DNA of 64,000 nt from UBA1240 sp045599185 (GTDB lineage Bacteria; Spirochaetota; Spirochaetia; Treponematales; Treponemataceae): the NCBI GenBank assembly GCA_045599185.1, contig JAZRVO010000028.1, positions 1-64,000 of the forward strand. Reading direction: 5' to 3'. Of this stretch, positions 43,557-52,677 are shown piece by piece. The translations under genes and the position numbers were made by a program. The notes under the pieces were generated by a model. It saw only the letters and a list, made by a program, of their open reading frames with translations. It made no database searches and was not told the DNA's origin. The first letter of the stretch is position 1. Each line of letters begins with the position of its first letter.

Positions 43557-45467
43557 TTACACGCCCAAGCGGTTGATAACGGTATCAAGCATTTCATCCA
43601 TAACGGTAACAATTTTTGCCGCTGCGTTATAACCGTGCTGAAATTTAATGATGTCAGCAAGTTCTTCATCAATGTTTACGCCGGAAATTGATTCGCGCAA
43701 AGAACGCAAGTCTTCCATAATAGAACGCTGACTTGCCAGATTCATTTCTGCCTGTTCGCCTTTCAAGCCTACGTTTGTAACTGAATCGGCAAAGTAATCG
43801 TCCAAAGTAGCAGAACGGCCAATCATAATGTTGGAATTGCGCAATGAAGCAATTTCCAGTGCTGCACGACCGTCGCCGTCTTCGCGGCTTGTATTGTAAA
43901 TAGGGTAACTTGCTGCTACAGAAAGCACATCGCGCTTCAATGCCGGGTTAATTTCAAAATATGCGGCAGGGTCTGCAACCGGTGCAACGCTGAACTGTGC
44001 GCCGCTTTCCAGCTTGCCGGAAACAACTTCGGCTGTATCTGCAACAAAAGCGTTTACGGCGTCTGCCCTTGCAAAATCGTAAGCACCCGCTTCACCGCGG
44101 CCGCGCAAAATGCCGGCGTAACCTACCAAAAAGTGACCGCTGTCTTCAATGTGGCGGATTACAAAATCAGGGTTAGCAGAATCGTGGGCAGTAGTTGCCT
44201 TCAAAACCAGCTTGTTGTTCTTGTCCAGATAGGCTTTTACTTCGCCGTCATAATCGTTAATGCGCTTTACAACTGCGGCAACGCTGTCCGTTGAATAGTA
44301 AGGCACTTCAATATTTGAATTCTTGCCGGAAATTGTAATTGTGCCCTCAAGGCCAATCTGTTCTGTTTCTTTAAGGCTGTTTTTACCACTTACGCGGAAA
44401 ACGTAAGAAGTGTCTTCCACACCGTCGCCGTTGCGGTCGTAATTGCCGTTTACGTTCATAACAAACGGCTGTTCAACGAAAAAGTCCAGGCCGGTTACAT
44501 TGTTCGCACCAATTGCATTGCGGTGAACATCGTTAACAAGGTCTGCAAAGTTCATGACCATTGTATTAAGGTTCTGTTTTTCGTAGCGAATGTCTACGTC
44601 GCGCAGTTCAATCAGCGCACCAAGAGAACCGCCGCTGATAACGGCATCGTTTTCTGTATCTGCCCATATAACTTTAGAATAGCCAGTACCGTCTAAAATC
44701 GGTTCAACTGCAAAATTGCGTGCAACTTTACCCTGCACCAGGATATGCCCGTCAATGTGAACCATAAATTCATCAGGGTCGCGGTCATCAGTAGTTACAT
44801 TGATAAGGCTTGAAAGCTTTTCAACCAGCAGGTCACGGCGGTCAAGCAAATCGTTAGGGTTGTCGCCCATTGCCTTGGAATTGACAATTTCCCTGTTTAT
44901 TTCTGCAATCTGGTTTGTAATATCGTTAACCTGCTTTACAGAAGCTTCAATGTCGCCATTGATGAGAGTATTTATTCCTTCCAAACCTTTGTGACGGTTG
45001 TGAATTGAGTTTACGAGTGAATCGCCGCGGCTGATTACAGACATGCGTGCAGCCGTAGATTCCGGGTACATGCTAAGTTCCTGCCATGATTCCCAGAATT
45101 TATCCATGGTTGTTCTGATTGAAACATTGTCCGGTTCGTTGTAAACGTTTTCAATCATAAAATAATATTTTTCACGAGTTTCCCAGTAGCTTTCCTGATT
45201 GCTTTGAGCAACAATGCGCTTGTCAAGCATTTCGTCGCGAATGCGTTCAATGCTTTGAACTGTAACGCCCTGCCCTATCTGGCCTGGTGTTTCTGCACGG
45301 CTTAAATCTGGGCGATAGATTGGGTCAAAAGCCCGTACCTGAACGCGCTGACGTGAATATCCTTCTGTATCAGCGTTAGAAACGTTATGTCCAGCAGTAT
45401 TGATTGCCTGAGCCTGAGCCATAAGGCTGCGTTTGCCCATTTCGATACCTGCAAATGAAGATGCCAT
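43557..45467 (-). CDS. flgK: Flagellar hook-associated protein FlgK
   Basis: FlgK (HAP1) sits between hook and FlgL. The 636-residue protein has the rod/hook N-terminal signature (AQAQAINTAGHNVSNADTEGYSRQRVQ) and the C-terminal signature (SGVNIDEELADIIKFQHGYNAAAKIVTVMDEMLDTVINRLG). It follows flgN by about 100 bases. Confidence 0.95.
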   Translation of the reverse strand: MASSFAGIEMGKRSLMAQAQAINTAGHNVSNADTEGYSRQRVQVRAFDPIYRPDLSRAETPGQIGQGVTVQSIERIRDEMLDKRIVAQSNQESYWETREKYYFMIENVYNEPDNVSIRTTMDKFWESWQELSMYPESTAARMSVISRGDSLVNSIHNRHKGLEGINTLINGDIEASVKQVNDITNQIAEINREIVNSKAMGDNPNDLLDRRDLLVEKLSSLINVTTDDRDPDEFMVHIDGHILVQGKVARNFAVEPILDGTGYSKVIWADTENDAVISGGSLGALIELRDVDIRYEKQNLNTMVMNFADLVNDVHRNAIGANNVTGLDFFVEQPFVMNVNGNYDRNGDGVEDTSYVFRVSGKNSLKETEQIGLEGTITISGKNSNIEVPYYSTDSVAAVVKRINDYDGEVKAYLDKNNKLVLKATTAHDSANPDFVIRHIEDSGHFLVGYAGILRGRGEAGAYDFARADAVNAFVADTAEVVSGKLESGAQFSVAPVADPAAYFEINPALKRDVLSVAASYPIYNTSREDGDGRAALEIASLRNSNIMIGRSATLDDYFADSVTNVGLKGEQAEMNLASQRSIMEDLRSLRESISGVNIDEELADIIKFQHGYNAAAKIVTVMDEMLDTVINRLGV

Positions 45468-45570
45468 AGTAAACTCCTTTTTACCGTCTTGAAAGAAACA
45501 TTAACAAAGCTTTCAAAACCATCTATATAAATGCTTTATTTACAAACAAACCGTAATTTTTTTTTCAAAA

Positions 45571-46062
45571 TTACATCATCCTGTCCAGCACAACGGATTC
45601 AGGCATTGCATTAACCAGCCTGCCCTTTTTTGAATAGACAGTATTACGGGCCTGTGGCACGGCGTTGTTGAAAACACCCTGTAAAAAGTCCTTGGTTACC
45701 CTGATATAGTCAGAAAGTGCATCATTTTCGATTTTTGAAACGGCAAGTTTCTGCCGCATTAAACGGAAATTTTCCAAAACTGTCTGGCGCAAATCAAGCG
45801 AAAACAGGTGGGCAATCTGGTAAACGTCCAGTGTTTCATTGCCGGTAAAATTGCAGACAAGCTGAGAACGGTAAGCCTCAAGCTGCGTAAACTGTTCGGA
45901 CAAACCCTGTATGCGCTGAATTGAAACGTCAAGGCGTTCCCAGTCGCGGTTTGTAACAGTTTCGCGAATAAGTCTCTGCTCCGTCAAAATAGCATTAAGC
46001 AAATCGTTCTGCTTTACTAAAATATCGTTAATTTCCATAGCAACAGAATCAGTTTTATTCAT
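45571..46062 (-). CDS. flgN: FlgN-type flagellar chaperone
   Basis: FlgN proteins are cytoplasmic chaperones for FlgK and FlgL. This 163-residue helical protein (MEINDILVKQNDLLNAILTEQRLIRETVTNRDWERLDVSIQRIQGLSEQFTQLE) fits the family in length, coiled-coil character and its place just upstream of flgK and flgL. Sequence signatures of FlgN are weak, so the call depends partly on context. A sigma-28-like promoter lies upstream. Confidence 0.75.
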   Translation of the reverse strand: MNKTDSVAMEINDILVKQNDLLNAILTEQRLIRETVTNRDWERLDVSIQRIQGLSEQFTQLEAYRSQLVCNFTGNETLDVYQIAHLFSLDLRQTVLENFRLMRQKLAVSKIENDALSDYIRVTKDFLQGVFNNAVPQARNTVYSKKGRLVNAMPESVVLDRMM

Positions 46063-46089
46063 GCGCTTCTCCCTATACTCCTTTACAGA

Positions 46090-46116
46090 GTATCGGAATT
46101 CGATTTTAAAACCTTA
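46090..46116 (-). promoter_or_regulatory. Sigma-28-like promoter for flgN-flgK-flgL
   Basis: Reverse strand reads TAAGGTTT (46109-46116), exactly 11 bases, then TCCGATAC (46090-46097), against the consensus TAAAGTTT-N11-GCCGATAA. It lies about 30 bases before the flgN ATG. Confidence 0.7.
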
Positions 46117-46334
46117 ATAAAATGTGAAAAATTGTGCGTTTTATTTTTAAATTTCAAAATTAAAAACAGAAACAGTTTGAATGAAAAAAAGGCTTGGGGG
46201 TATTGAACTGCAAGGCGCGGCAAATTATAAGAAAATTGAAATTAAAATGAAAAAAAATGAAAAAAAACGGATTTCAGAAGTTATGCAAATTGTTTGCTTA
46301 ATGGAAAATAATTGAAAATTTTAATTTTGAAATC

Positions 46335-46408
46335 TGCGTCTGACAGGAGTCGAACCTGCAACCTACGGATCCGAAGTCCGTCGCTCTATCCAGTTGCGCT
46401 ACAAACGC
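46335..46408 (-). tRNA. tRNA-Arg (TCG anticodon)
   Basis: Reverse strand gives a 74-base cloverleaf: acceptor GCGTTTG with CAGACGC, anticodon arm ACGGA-CTTCGGA-TCCGT with TCG at 34-36, T-loop TTCGACT, discriminator A. CCA is not encoded. Confidence 0.93.
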
Positions 46409-46410
46409 TA

Positions 46411-46449
46411 AAAATAAAGGCACCAATAAGCATAACTTATTAGTGCCTT
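46411..46449 (-). terminator. Hairpin between tRNA-His and tRNA-Arg
   Basis: AAGGCACCAATAAG (46417-46430) pairs with CTTATTAGTGCCTT (46436-46449), one G-T pair, and the reverse strand continues TTATTTT. It would end a tRNA-His transcript, or act as a processing hairpin if the two tRNAs are made together. Confidence 0.65.
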
Positions 46450-46460
46450 AAAATAAAAAG

Positions 46461-46533
46461 GGTGCCTGATGGGATTTGAACCCACGACAACCAGATCCAC
46501 AATCTGGCGCTCTACCCCTGAACTACAGGCACC
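46461..46533 (-). tRNA. tRNA-His (GTG anticodon)
   Basis: Reverse strand gives GGTGCCTG ... CAGGCACC with an eight-base-pair acceptor, so G at position -1 is encoded and pairs with C73, the hallmark of tRNA-His. The anticodon arm CCAGA-TTGTGGA-TCTGG shows GTG. T-loop is TTCAAAT. Confidence 0.94.
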
Positions 46534-46710
46534 ATGCACTTGGCATGGTCAAAATAATATATAAATAAACTTTTTATGTCAAGTGTATTTTTACCTAATT
46601 GCAAATTTTAGTTTAAAAATTGCAAAAATTGACATTTGCAAAAACCATCACTAAAATGAAAGCATATTTAATTTTTTTCAAAGTTTTCCTAAAAATTATG
46701 CGAGGAAGAA

Positions 46711-47724
46711 ATGAACGGAAAAACATCAATTTTTACAATAAAAAAACTTTTTACGTTTGCAGCGGTGCTTTTGGCTGTTGTGGCGCTTGCAGGCTGTACC
46801 AGCACAATGACGGTTGACATTACCCGCCCGGCCGCACTGGACATAGAAGATGCAGAAACGGTGGCAATCCTGCCGTTTGCAACATCGCCGCAGATGCAGC
46901 GCATGGAAGCACAGGGAAACAGAAACATTCAGCTTTTTCAGGGCGTAGACATGGCAACAAGCCAGGACGTAAGCAGTAAGGAAGAACAGCGCATTCTGGA
47001 ATATTTTACCGATGAACTGGAACGCCAGTTTGCCAAAAACGGAAAACTGCGTGTAATTGACCAGACAACCGTTAGGAACACGCTTCGCAAAAACAAGAAA
47101 ATTGACGCGGACATAATTATTTTTGGCGGCATAAGTTATTTCGGTACAAACATTTATTCGAACCAGTACACCAACAAGGAAAAAAACGGTTCCGTTAAAA
47201 GAACGGTTCTGTATTCGCGCATGGTTAACCTGACAATTGAATATACCATTTACAACCAGAAAACTGAAAAAACGCTGGATACCCAGCAGCGCAAATACGA
47301 CGTAGAATCTGCCGAATATGAACAGACTTACAATCTGCCCGACCCGGTTTTAACCTGCGAAAAAACAATAAGTGACCTTGCCTACGAAATCGTCCGCGAT
47401 TTTTCAATTTACCGGGAAATTAAAGACTTGGAGCTTTTGTACCATAAAGACCCGGCAATGAAAACAGCCACAACCAACGCCACCAACGGAAAAATTGACC
47501 TTGCGCTGGAGCAGTTCAACAAGCTGTACAAAAACCTTAACTATTACGAAGCTGGCTATAACGCGGCAATTATCATGCAGGCTTTAGGCCAGCTGGACGA
47601 TGCCTACGAGCTGATGAGCGAAGTTTACAGCCGGTTTAAGGAAAGAACTGCTAAACAGGCACTTGCAGACATTCAGGCAGAAATTATTTCGCAGAAAAAA
47701 CTGAAAACGCAAAAAGCTTACTGA
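46711..47724 (+). CDS. Lipoprotein with CsgG/LpoB-like domain and TPR-like tail
   Basis: 337 residues with a lipoprotein signal (FAAVLLAVVALAGC). The first part of the mature protein (ETVAILPFATSPQ; DELERQFAKNGKLRVIDQTTVRNTLRKNKKIDADIIIFGGISYF) has the pattern of periplasmic lipoproteins related to CsgG, LpoB and GNA1162 (a beta-strand with AVLPF, then a helix, then R-V-I-D). The C-terminal part (GKIDLALEQFNKLYKNLNYYEAGYNAAIIMQALGQLDDAYELMSEVY) is TPR-like. A role in envelope assembly is inferred. GAGG lies before the ATG. Confidence 0.7.
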   Translation: MNGKTSIFTIKKLFTFAAVLLAVVALAGCTSTMTVDITRPAALDIEDAETVAILPFATSPQMQRMEAQGNRNIQLFQGVDMATSQDVSSKEEQRILEYFTDELERQFAKNGKLRVIDQTTVRNTLRKNKKIDADIIIFGGISYFGTNIYSNQYTNKEKNGSVKRTVLYSRMVNLTIEYTIYNQKTEKTLDTQQRKYDVESAEYEQTYNLPDPVLTCEKTISDLAYEIVRDFSIYREIKDLELLYHKDPAMKTATTNATNGKIDLALEQFNKLYKNLNYYEAGYNAAIIMQALGQLDDAYELMSEVYSRFKERTAKQALADIQAEIISQKKLKTQKAY

Positions 47725-47789
47725 AGCCTTTTGCATTCAGCTTCATTCAGACTGAACTTTGATTTAAAAAAAGACTTGAAACGCAAATA

Positions 47790-47840
47790 AAAAACACCCC
47801 TAAAAATGAACTTTTTGACCAGCTTTAGGGGTGTTTTTTA
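47790..47840. terminator. Bidirectional terminator
   Basis: 15-bp stem AAAAACACCCCTAAA with TTTAGGGGTGTTTTT (right arm about 47824-47838) between convergent genes. Confidence 0.9.
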
Positions 47841-47876
47841 TTTCATGTTTTACAAAAATTAAATTTCAGGCTGTTT

Positions 47877-49223
47877 TTAAGCCAGCGGTATTGTAATTAC
47901 AAATTCCGTGCCTTTTTCAAGCTGGGAATTTGCGCTGATTTGCCAGCCGTGGCTTTCTACAATGGTTTTAACCACAGAAAGCCCCAAACCGCTGCCCTTT
48001 TCGCGCCGGGAATTGCTTCCGCGGTAAAAAATATCAAAAATGTAAGGCAAATCCTTCTGGTCAATGCCAATACCGTTGTCGCAAATGCTTATTTTTACGG
48101 AATTACCATCGGCAAAGGCATTGAACCCAATTGCACCGCCTTTCTGGGTATACCTGATTGCATTGCCGGTAATGTTTTCAAGGCAGCGCAAAAACAGACG
48201 CTGGTCAAACGCAACCTGAATGTTTTCGTCCAGTTCAATGCTGGTCTGCACGTTGCGCCCCATAAGGTTTGCATCAGAAGTAAAGCGTTCTGCAAATTCC
48301 TGCAAAAATGGCAAAATGTTTGCATTCTGAAGATTTTGCCGCCACTCACCCGTGTCCAGCTTTACAAAATCAATCAGTTCGTTAATCATGTCTTCAAGCT
48401 GGGCAATTTTGTTCAGCACAATCTGCAACGATTTTTTCTGCATTTCCGGCTGGTCAACAGTGCCGTCGGCCAAAGCTTCGGTATAGCCTTTAATAAGAGC
48501 AATAGGCGTACGCAAATCGTGGCTTACACCCATAATAAAACGCGAACGCCGCGCCTGATTTTCCTTCAGCTTAAGGCGCATGCTGTTCAGGTTTTCCGTA
48601 AGCGAAGTAATTTCGTTGCTGCCCTTAACCACAATTTCTTCGTCCAGCTTGCCAAGGCTTATCTGTTTTGTGGCCTTGTCTAAAGCAGTAATTGAATTGG
48701 TAATGGAACGGGCAATAAGCCACAAAGTAACCGAACAGAAAACAATGACAATAACAAAAACCAGCAGAATTGTGGTGTAAAATTGCACCATAAAATTGTT
48801 TCGGCGCGGATTGTAGCGGTGCATGCGCGTAATAACGATGTAATTGTCTTCTACTGTTTTTCCGGGCCGGTCAATCTGGTAATAATACCTGTCATTCGTA
48901 TCGCGTATAAATTTCATCAGCAGGCCGTCATCAATGCATTCATTCTGCGGCAGCTGTTTTATGGTAGAAAAAATTGAAATATTCTGAGGCGACAAAACAG
49001 CAACTTCAACGCTGTCCGGCATGCGGCTAAGCCTGCGTGCAATTATTTTCCAGTCGCGTTCATCAATTGAAACAACGGAAAGTTCACTTATTTCTTCGTA
49101 ACCGGGCAAAAGCATTCTTTCCGGCTGATTGTTGTAAGCCATTAAACCGGTAACGCAAAGCACAAAAAACGGTATGAAAATTAAACCGGCAATAAAAATA
49201 TACATTTGCGTGCGTATTTTCAA
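47877..49223 (-). CDS. Membrane sensor histidine kinase
   Basis: 448 residues: membrane segment about 8-30, periplasmic sensor domain about 31-145, second membrane segment about 148-171, HAMP linker, HisKA with the phospho-acceptor His235 in VSHDLRTP, and an HATPase domain (LENITGNAIRYT, DNGIGI, GSGLGLSVVK). The gene follows its response regulator by 24 bases. Its partner lies next to, and divergent from, an RND efflux operon, so sensing of an envelope stress or toxic compound is likely but unproven. Confidence 0.92.
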   Translation of the reverse strand: MKIRTQMYIFIAGLIFIPFFVLCVTGLMAYNNQPERMLLPGYEEISELSVVSIDERDWKIIARRLSRMPDSVEVAVLSPQNISIFSTIKQLPQNECIDDGLLMKFIRDTNDRYYYQIDRPGKTVEDNYIVITRMHRYNPRRNNFMVQFYTTILLVFVIVIVFCSVTLWLIARSITNSITALDKATKQISLGKLDEEIVVKGSNEITSLTENLNSMRLKLKENQARRSRFIMGVSHDLRTPIALIKGYTEALADGTVDQPEMQKKSLQIVLNKIAQLEDMINELIDFVKLDTGEWRQNLQNANILPFLQEFAERFTSDANLMGRNVQTSIELDENIQVAFDQRLFLRCLENITGNAIRYTQKGGAIGFNAFADGNSVKISICDNGIGIDQKDLPYIFDIFYRGSNSRREKGSGLGLSVVKTIVESHGWQISANSQLEKGTEFVITIPLA

Positions 49224-49247
49224 TTTTTCGTTCCTCTATATTTTCAG

Positions 49248-49961
49248 TCAGTCTTCGCCCTGGGTAGAAAAACAATAGCCAAGGCCAAAAACCGTTTTTA
49301 TAAAACGTGGTTTTGCAGGGTCTTCTTCAATTTTTTTACGCAAACGCTGAATGTAAACCGCCACTGCCGAAATATCGCCGTATTCGGTTTTCCACACGTC
49401 TGCATAAATGCGTTCAGGGTTAAGCGGCTTGTTTGCATTTGCAACAAGGCAGCACAAAATGTCATATTCCTTTGCAGAAAGTGGAATGCGCTCCGGCCGG
49501 TCGCCGGAAGTTTTTCTTTTTAAAGTAAAGCTGTTGTAATCCAGAATGTAATCGCCAAAGCAGAAACAGTCTTCACTTGCGGCATTTGCAGGAACTTCCT
49601 GCACGCGCCGTATCATTGCCCTTACACGCGCCACCAGCACTTTAGGAGAAAAAGGCTTGGTAACAAACTCGTCAGCACCATAGCCCAAACCGGCAATAAT
49701 GTCTTCATCAGCATCGCGCGCAGAAACAATCATAACCGGACTTGTGTGGTTTTTCCTGAAACGGCTTAAAAATTCAAAGCCGTCAATGCCGGGCAGATTC
49801 AAATCAAGAATAACTAAATCGGGCTCAAAACTGTCAAGTTTTTCCAGTGCAAGTTCAGCAGTTTCGCACTGCAATGTTTCAATGCCTTCTTTTGTAAGGT
49901 ACATTGAAATAAGGTCAGACATTTCGCTGACGTCTTCTATTATAAGAACCTTTGCTTTCAT
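49248..49961 (-). CDS. OmpR/PhoB-family response regulator
   Basis: 237 residues: receiver domain with acidic pair E9/D10, phospho-acceptor D53 in VILDLNLPG, and Lys in VTKPFSP; C-terminal winged helix (RIPLSAKEYDILCCLVANANKPLNPERIYADVWKTEYG; VAVYIQRLRKKIEEDP; VFGLGYCF). It is the partner of the kinase at 47877. The 165-bp divergent region to tolC has repeated ATAACAAAAC words (50012, 50031), possible binding sites. Confidence 0.93.
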   Translation of the reverse strand: MKAKVLIIEDVSEMSDLISMYLTKEGIETLQCETAELALEKLDSFEPDLVILDLNLPGIDGFEFLSRFRKNHTSPVMIVSARDADEDIIAGLGYGADEFVTKPFSPKVLVARVRAMIRRVQEVPANAASEDCFCFGDYILDYNSFTLKRKTSGDRPERIPLSAKEYDILCCLVANANKPLNPERIYADVWKTEYGDISAVAVYIQRLRKKIEEDPAKPRFIKTVFGLGYCFSTQGED

Positions 49962-50126
49962 GCTTTAATAATTGCACACAAGAAAAAACTTTGAAACATT
50001 TATTTTTAAAAATAACAAAACATTAGATAAATAACAAAACTTTAAATAGCTTTTCATATTGTATTTATGCACATATACAAGGTAAAATAGTAACGTACAT
50101 TCGCTTAGCAAAGCCATGGAGGGTTT

Positions 50127-51518
50127 ATGATTCGAATGAGAAAAATGGGAAGGGTGTTTCTGGCAGCATTTTTAAATTGCTGTTTTGCTGTTTACGGCAT
50201 TTCTGCCCAGCAACTGACACTAACTTTAGACGAAGCAATTCAGACGGCACTACAGAACAATTCAAGCTTAAAATCTCAGGCGGTAAAATTACAGCAGGCG
50301 GAACGTGCCGACAAGTCTGCATGGAACAATTTTCTGCCTTCTATGTCTGCAAGCGGCAGCATAAGCAATACCCACAACATTTACAGTTCAAAGGAATTGA
50401 AAGACGAACAGAAATCCAGCTGGAGCTGGAGCGGTTCTGCCGGCGTTTCGCTTAACCTGAACAGTGCAATACCTTTTAAAATCAAGCAGACTTCTCTTCA
50501 GTATACGATTGCAAAAACAGGCTACAGCCAGCTGGAAAGTTCAGTGCGACAGCAGGTTGCAAACAGTTTTTACAACCTTACAGCAGAACTTAAGAATATT
50601 GAAATGCTGAAGGAAAACATGAATCTTGCAAAGGATTTGCTTGATCAGACGCAGATAAATTATAACAACGGTCTGGCTTCGGAACTGGAACTGCTGAGGG
50701 CAAAATATTCGTATCAGTCGATGAAGCCGCAGATTACGCAGGCACAATCGGCATACATTACCGATGCCGAAGCTTTCATGCTTCTGCTTGGCCTTCCGCC
50801 GGAAACGAAATTTTCACTTAGGGCATCTACAACAATTCAGCAGCTTAACCTGCCTTCTGCCAAGGAACTGGCCGATGCTTACGTTGAAAACCGCTTTGAC
50901 GTGATTCAGAAACGGCAGGCACTTACCAGTGCGCAGCTTGGGCTTTCTACAACCCAGCAGAGTGCTTACGCACCAAGCATCAGCCTGCGCGAAAATGTTT
51001 CTACCGGTGATAAAATCAGCAAGAACGATGACAATAAAAACGATGATAAAAAATTTCCGGACGTAAACGGCAGCTTTTCTGTTTCTGTAAGCATACCGCT
51101 GGATGGCCTTATTCCTAATTCAAATACCAACTTGCAGGTAAAAAATGCGAAGGACGCAATAAAAACTGCACAGATTGATTTGGATTCTACCATTGCAAGT
51201 GCGCGGCAGGACATTAACAAAAAAGTTGCCGATGTGCGCCGCATTTACGAATCGCTGGAACTGAACAGCCTGAACAAGCAGATTGCAGACCGGGCTTACC
51301 AGCTTTCGGCAGAAGGTTACCGCAACGGTCTTGTTTCGCAGACTGACCTTGCAAGCCAGCGCAAAGACCGGCTTACAGCCCAGCAAACCCTTATGCAGGC
51401 TGAAATTAACTACATTTTAAGCATTGAATCTTTAGCAGCAGCATTAAATATTCCTACCAGCGAATTAACTTCGCGCTACAGCGTAAAGACAATTTCGCGG
51501 GTAAACAGCCAGCAGTAA
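50127..51518 (+). CDS. TolC-family outer membrane efflux protein
   Basis: 463 residues with a signal peptide (VFLAAFLNCCFAVYGISA) and two long OEP repeats rich in helix (LTLDEAIQTALQNNSSLKSQAVKLQQAE; YQLSAEGYRNGLVSQTDLASQRKDRLTAQQTLMQAEINYILSIESLAAAL). It forms the outer-membrane channel for the adaptor and pump encoded next. GGAGG precedes the ATG. It is the first gene of a three-gene efflux operon. Confidence 0.92.
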   Translation: MIRMRKMGRVFLAAFLNCCFAVYGISAQQLTLTLDEAIQTALQNNSSLKSQAVKLQQAERADKSAWNNFLPSMSASGSISNTHNIYSSKELKDEQKSSWSWSGSAGVSLNLNSAIPFKIKQTSLQYTIAKTGYSQLESSVRQQVANSFYNLTAELKNIEMLKENMNLAKDLLDQTQINYNNGLASELELLRAKYSYQSMKPQITQAQSAYITDAEAFMLLLGLPPETKFSLRASTTIQQLNLPSAKELADAYVENRFDVIQKRQALTSAQLGLSTTQQSAYAPSISLRENVSTGDKISKNDDNKNDDKKFPDVNGSFSVSVSIPLDGLIPNSNTNLQVKNAKDAIKTAQIDLDSTIASARQDINKKVADVRRIYESLELNSLNKQIADRAYQLSAEGYRNGLVSQTDLASQRKDRLTAQQTLMQAEINYILSIESLAAALNIPTSELTSRYSVKTISRVNSQQ

Positions 51519-51559
51519 GCCTGCGGATGGCTTGAAATTAAAAACAAGTGGAGCTTTGA

Positions 51560-52633
51560 ATGGAAAATACACCAAACGACATTGAACTTGAAGACAGCGG
51601 AAAAAAGAAAAAAAATAAAAAAGGCATTACCGCAGAAAACTGGGCACAGCTTTTAGTTGTAATTATTATTGTAGTTTTTATGGCATTAATTTTTATGGAT
51701 AAAAAAGGTGCAAATAATGACGGCGGTATGCCTGGCGCACCAGGCATGGGAGCCCCAGGCGCAGGTGGAAAGCCGAACGGCGGAAAACCGGGTAACGGAA
51801 TGCCCGGCATGGGCGGCGGCACAAAATCAGATGAAGCAGCCAATACCATTACAGTTTCAGCCAAAACATTAACGCGCGAAACAATCATCCAAACCGTTCA
51901 CGTTAACGGCGATGTTTCTTCAAAATCAGAAATTAACGTTTATCCAATAACTTCAGGCAAGGTAACGCGCCTTAGTTTTGATATTGGTGACAGCGTGGCA
52001 GCCAACACAATTATTGGCTATATTGACCCTTCACGGCCGGGTACAGCTTATGCGGCAAGCCCGGTAAAAACACCGGTTGCCGGAACAATTATTGACCGCA
52101 AGGTAAACGTAGGCGATACGGTAAGCGCAAATACGGCCATTGCCACCATTGGTTCACTTACCGATTTGGAAATTGTGGTGTACGTAAGCGAAAAATATTC
52201 AAATTACTTAAAAATCGGCTTACCGGCCTACCTTTCGCTTACAGCCTACCCGGAAGAAAAATTTATAACCAAAATTACGGCAATAAGCCCGGTTGTAAGC
52301 AAAAATACCAGAACAATTAAAGTAAGCCTTGAACTTGAAAAACCGGACAAGCGCATTAAACCCGGCATGTTTGCCGCCATCGATCTGGTAATTCAGCAGC
52401 ACACAAACTCACTTGTTGTACCAAAAGGTGCATTAAGAACTTATAACGACGGCTACTGCGTTTTTAAAATTGACCAGAACAACTGTGCCCAGCGTGCAGT
52501 TGTAAAAGTTGGCCTGACAAACGATAAAGATGCAGAAATTACGGAAGGCGTAAACGACGGCGACAGAATCATCACCGCAGGTTCCGTTACGGAAGGCAGC
52601 CCGGTACGCATTGCAGGGCAAAACGCGAACTAA
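51560..52633 (+). CDS. RND efflux periplasmic adaptor (membrane fusion protein)
   Basis: 357 residues: short cytoplasmic tail (EDSGKKKKNKKG), one membrane segment (LLVVIIIVVFMALIFM), a Gly/Met/Pro-rich linker at about 55-90 (GGMPGAPGMGAPGAGG and similar), then barrel-sandwich and beta-barrel domains (VTRLSFDIGDSVAANTIIGYIDP; TPVAGTIIDRKVNVGDTVSANTAIATIG). The hairpin between the two lipoyl halves is very short, so it lacks the long coiled coil of AcrA. It joins TolC and the RND pump. Confidence 0.9.
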   Translation: MENTPNDIELEDSGKKKKNKKGITAENWAQLLVVIIIVVFMALIFMDKKGANNDGGMPGAPGMGAPGAGGKPNGGKPGNGMPGMGGGTKSDEAANTITVSAKTLTRETIIQTVHVNGDVSSKSEINVYPITSGKVTRLSFDIGDSVAANTIIGYIDPSRPGTAYAASPVKTPVAGTIIDRKVNVGDTVSANTAIATIGSLTDLEIVVYVSEKYSNYLKIGLPAYLSLTAYPEEKFITKITAISPVVSKNTRTIKVSLELEKPDKRIKPGMFAAIDLVIQQHTNSLVVPKGALRTYNDGYCVFKIDQNNCAQRAVVKVGLTNDKDAEITEGVNDGDRIITAGSVTEGSPVRIAGQNAN

Positions 52634-52677
52634 GCCTGCATTTTTTTACAGTTAAAAGAAATACAAAAGGAACATAA

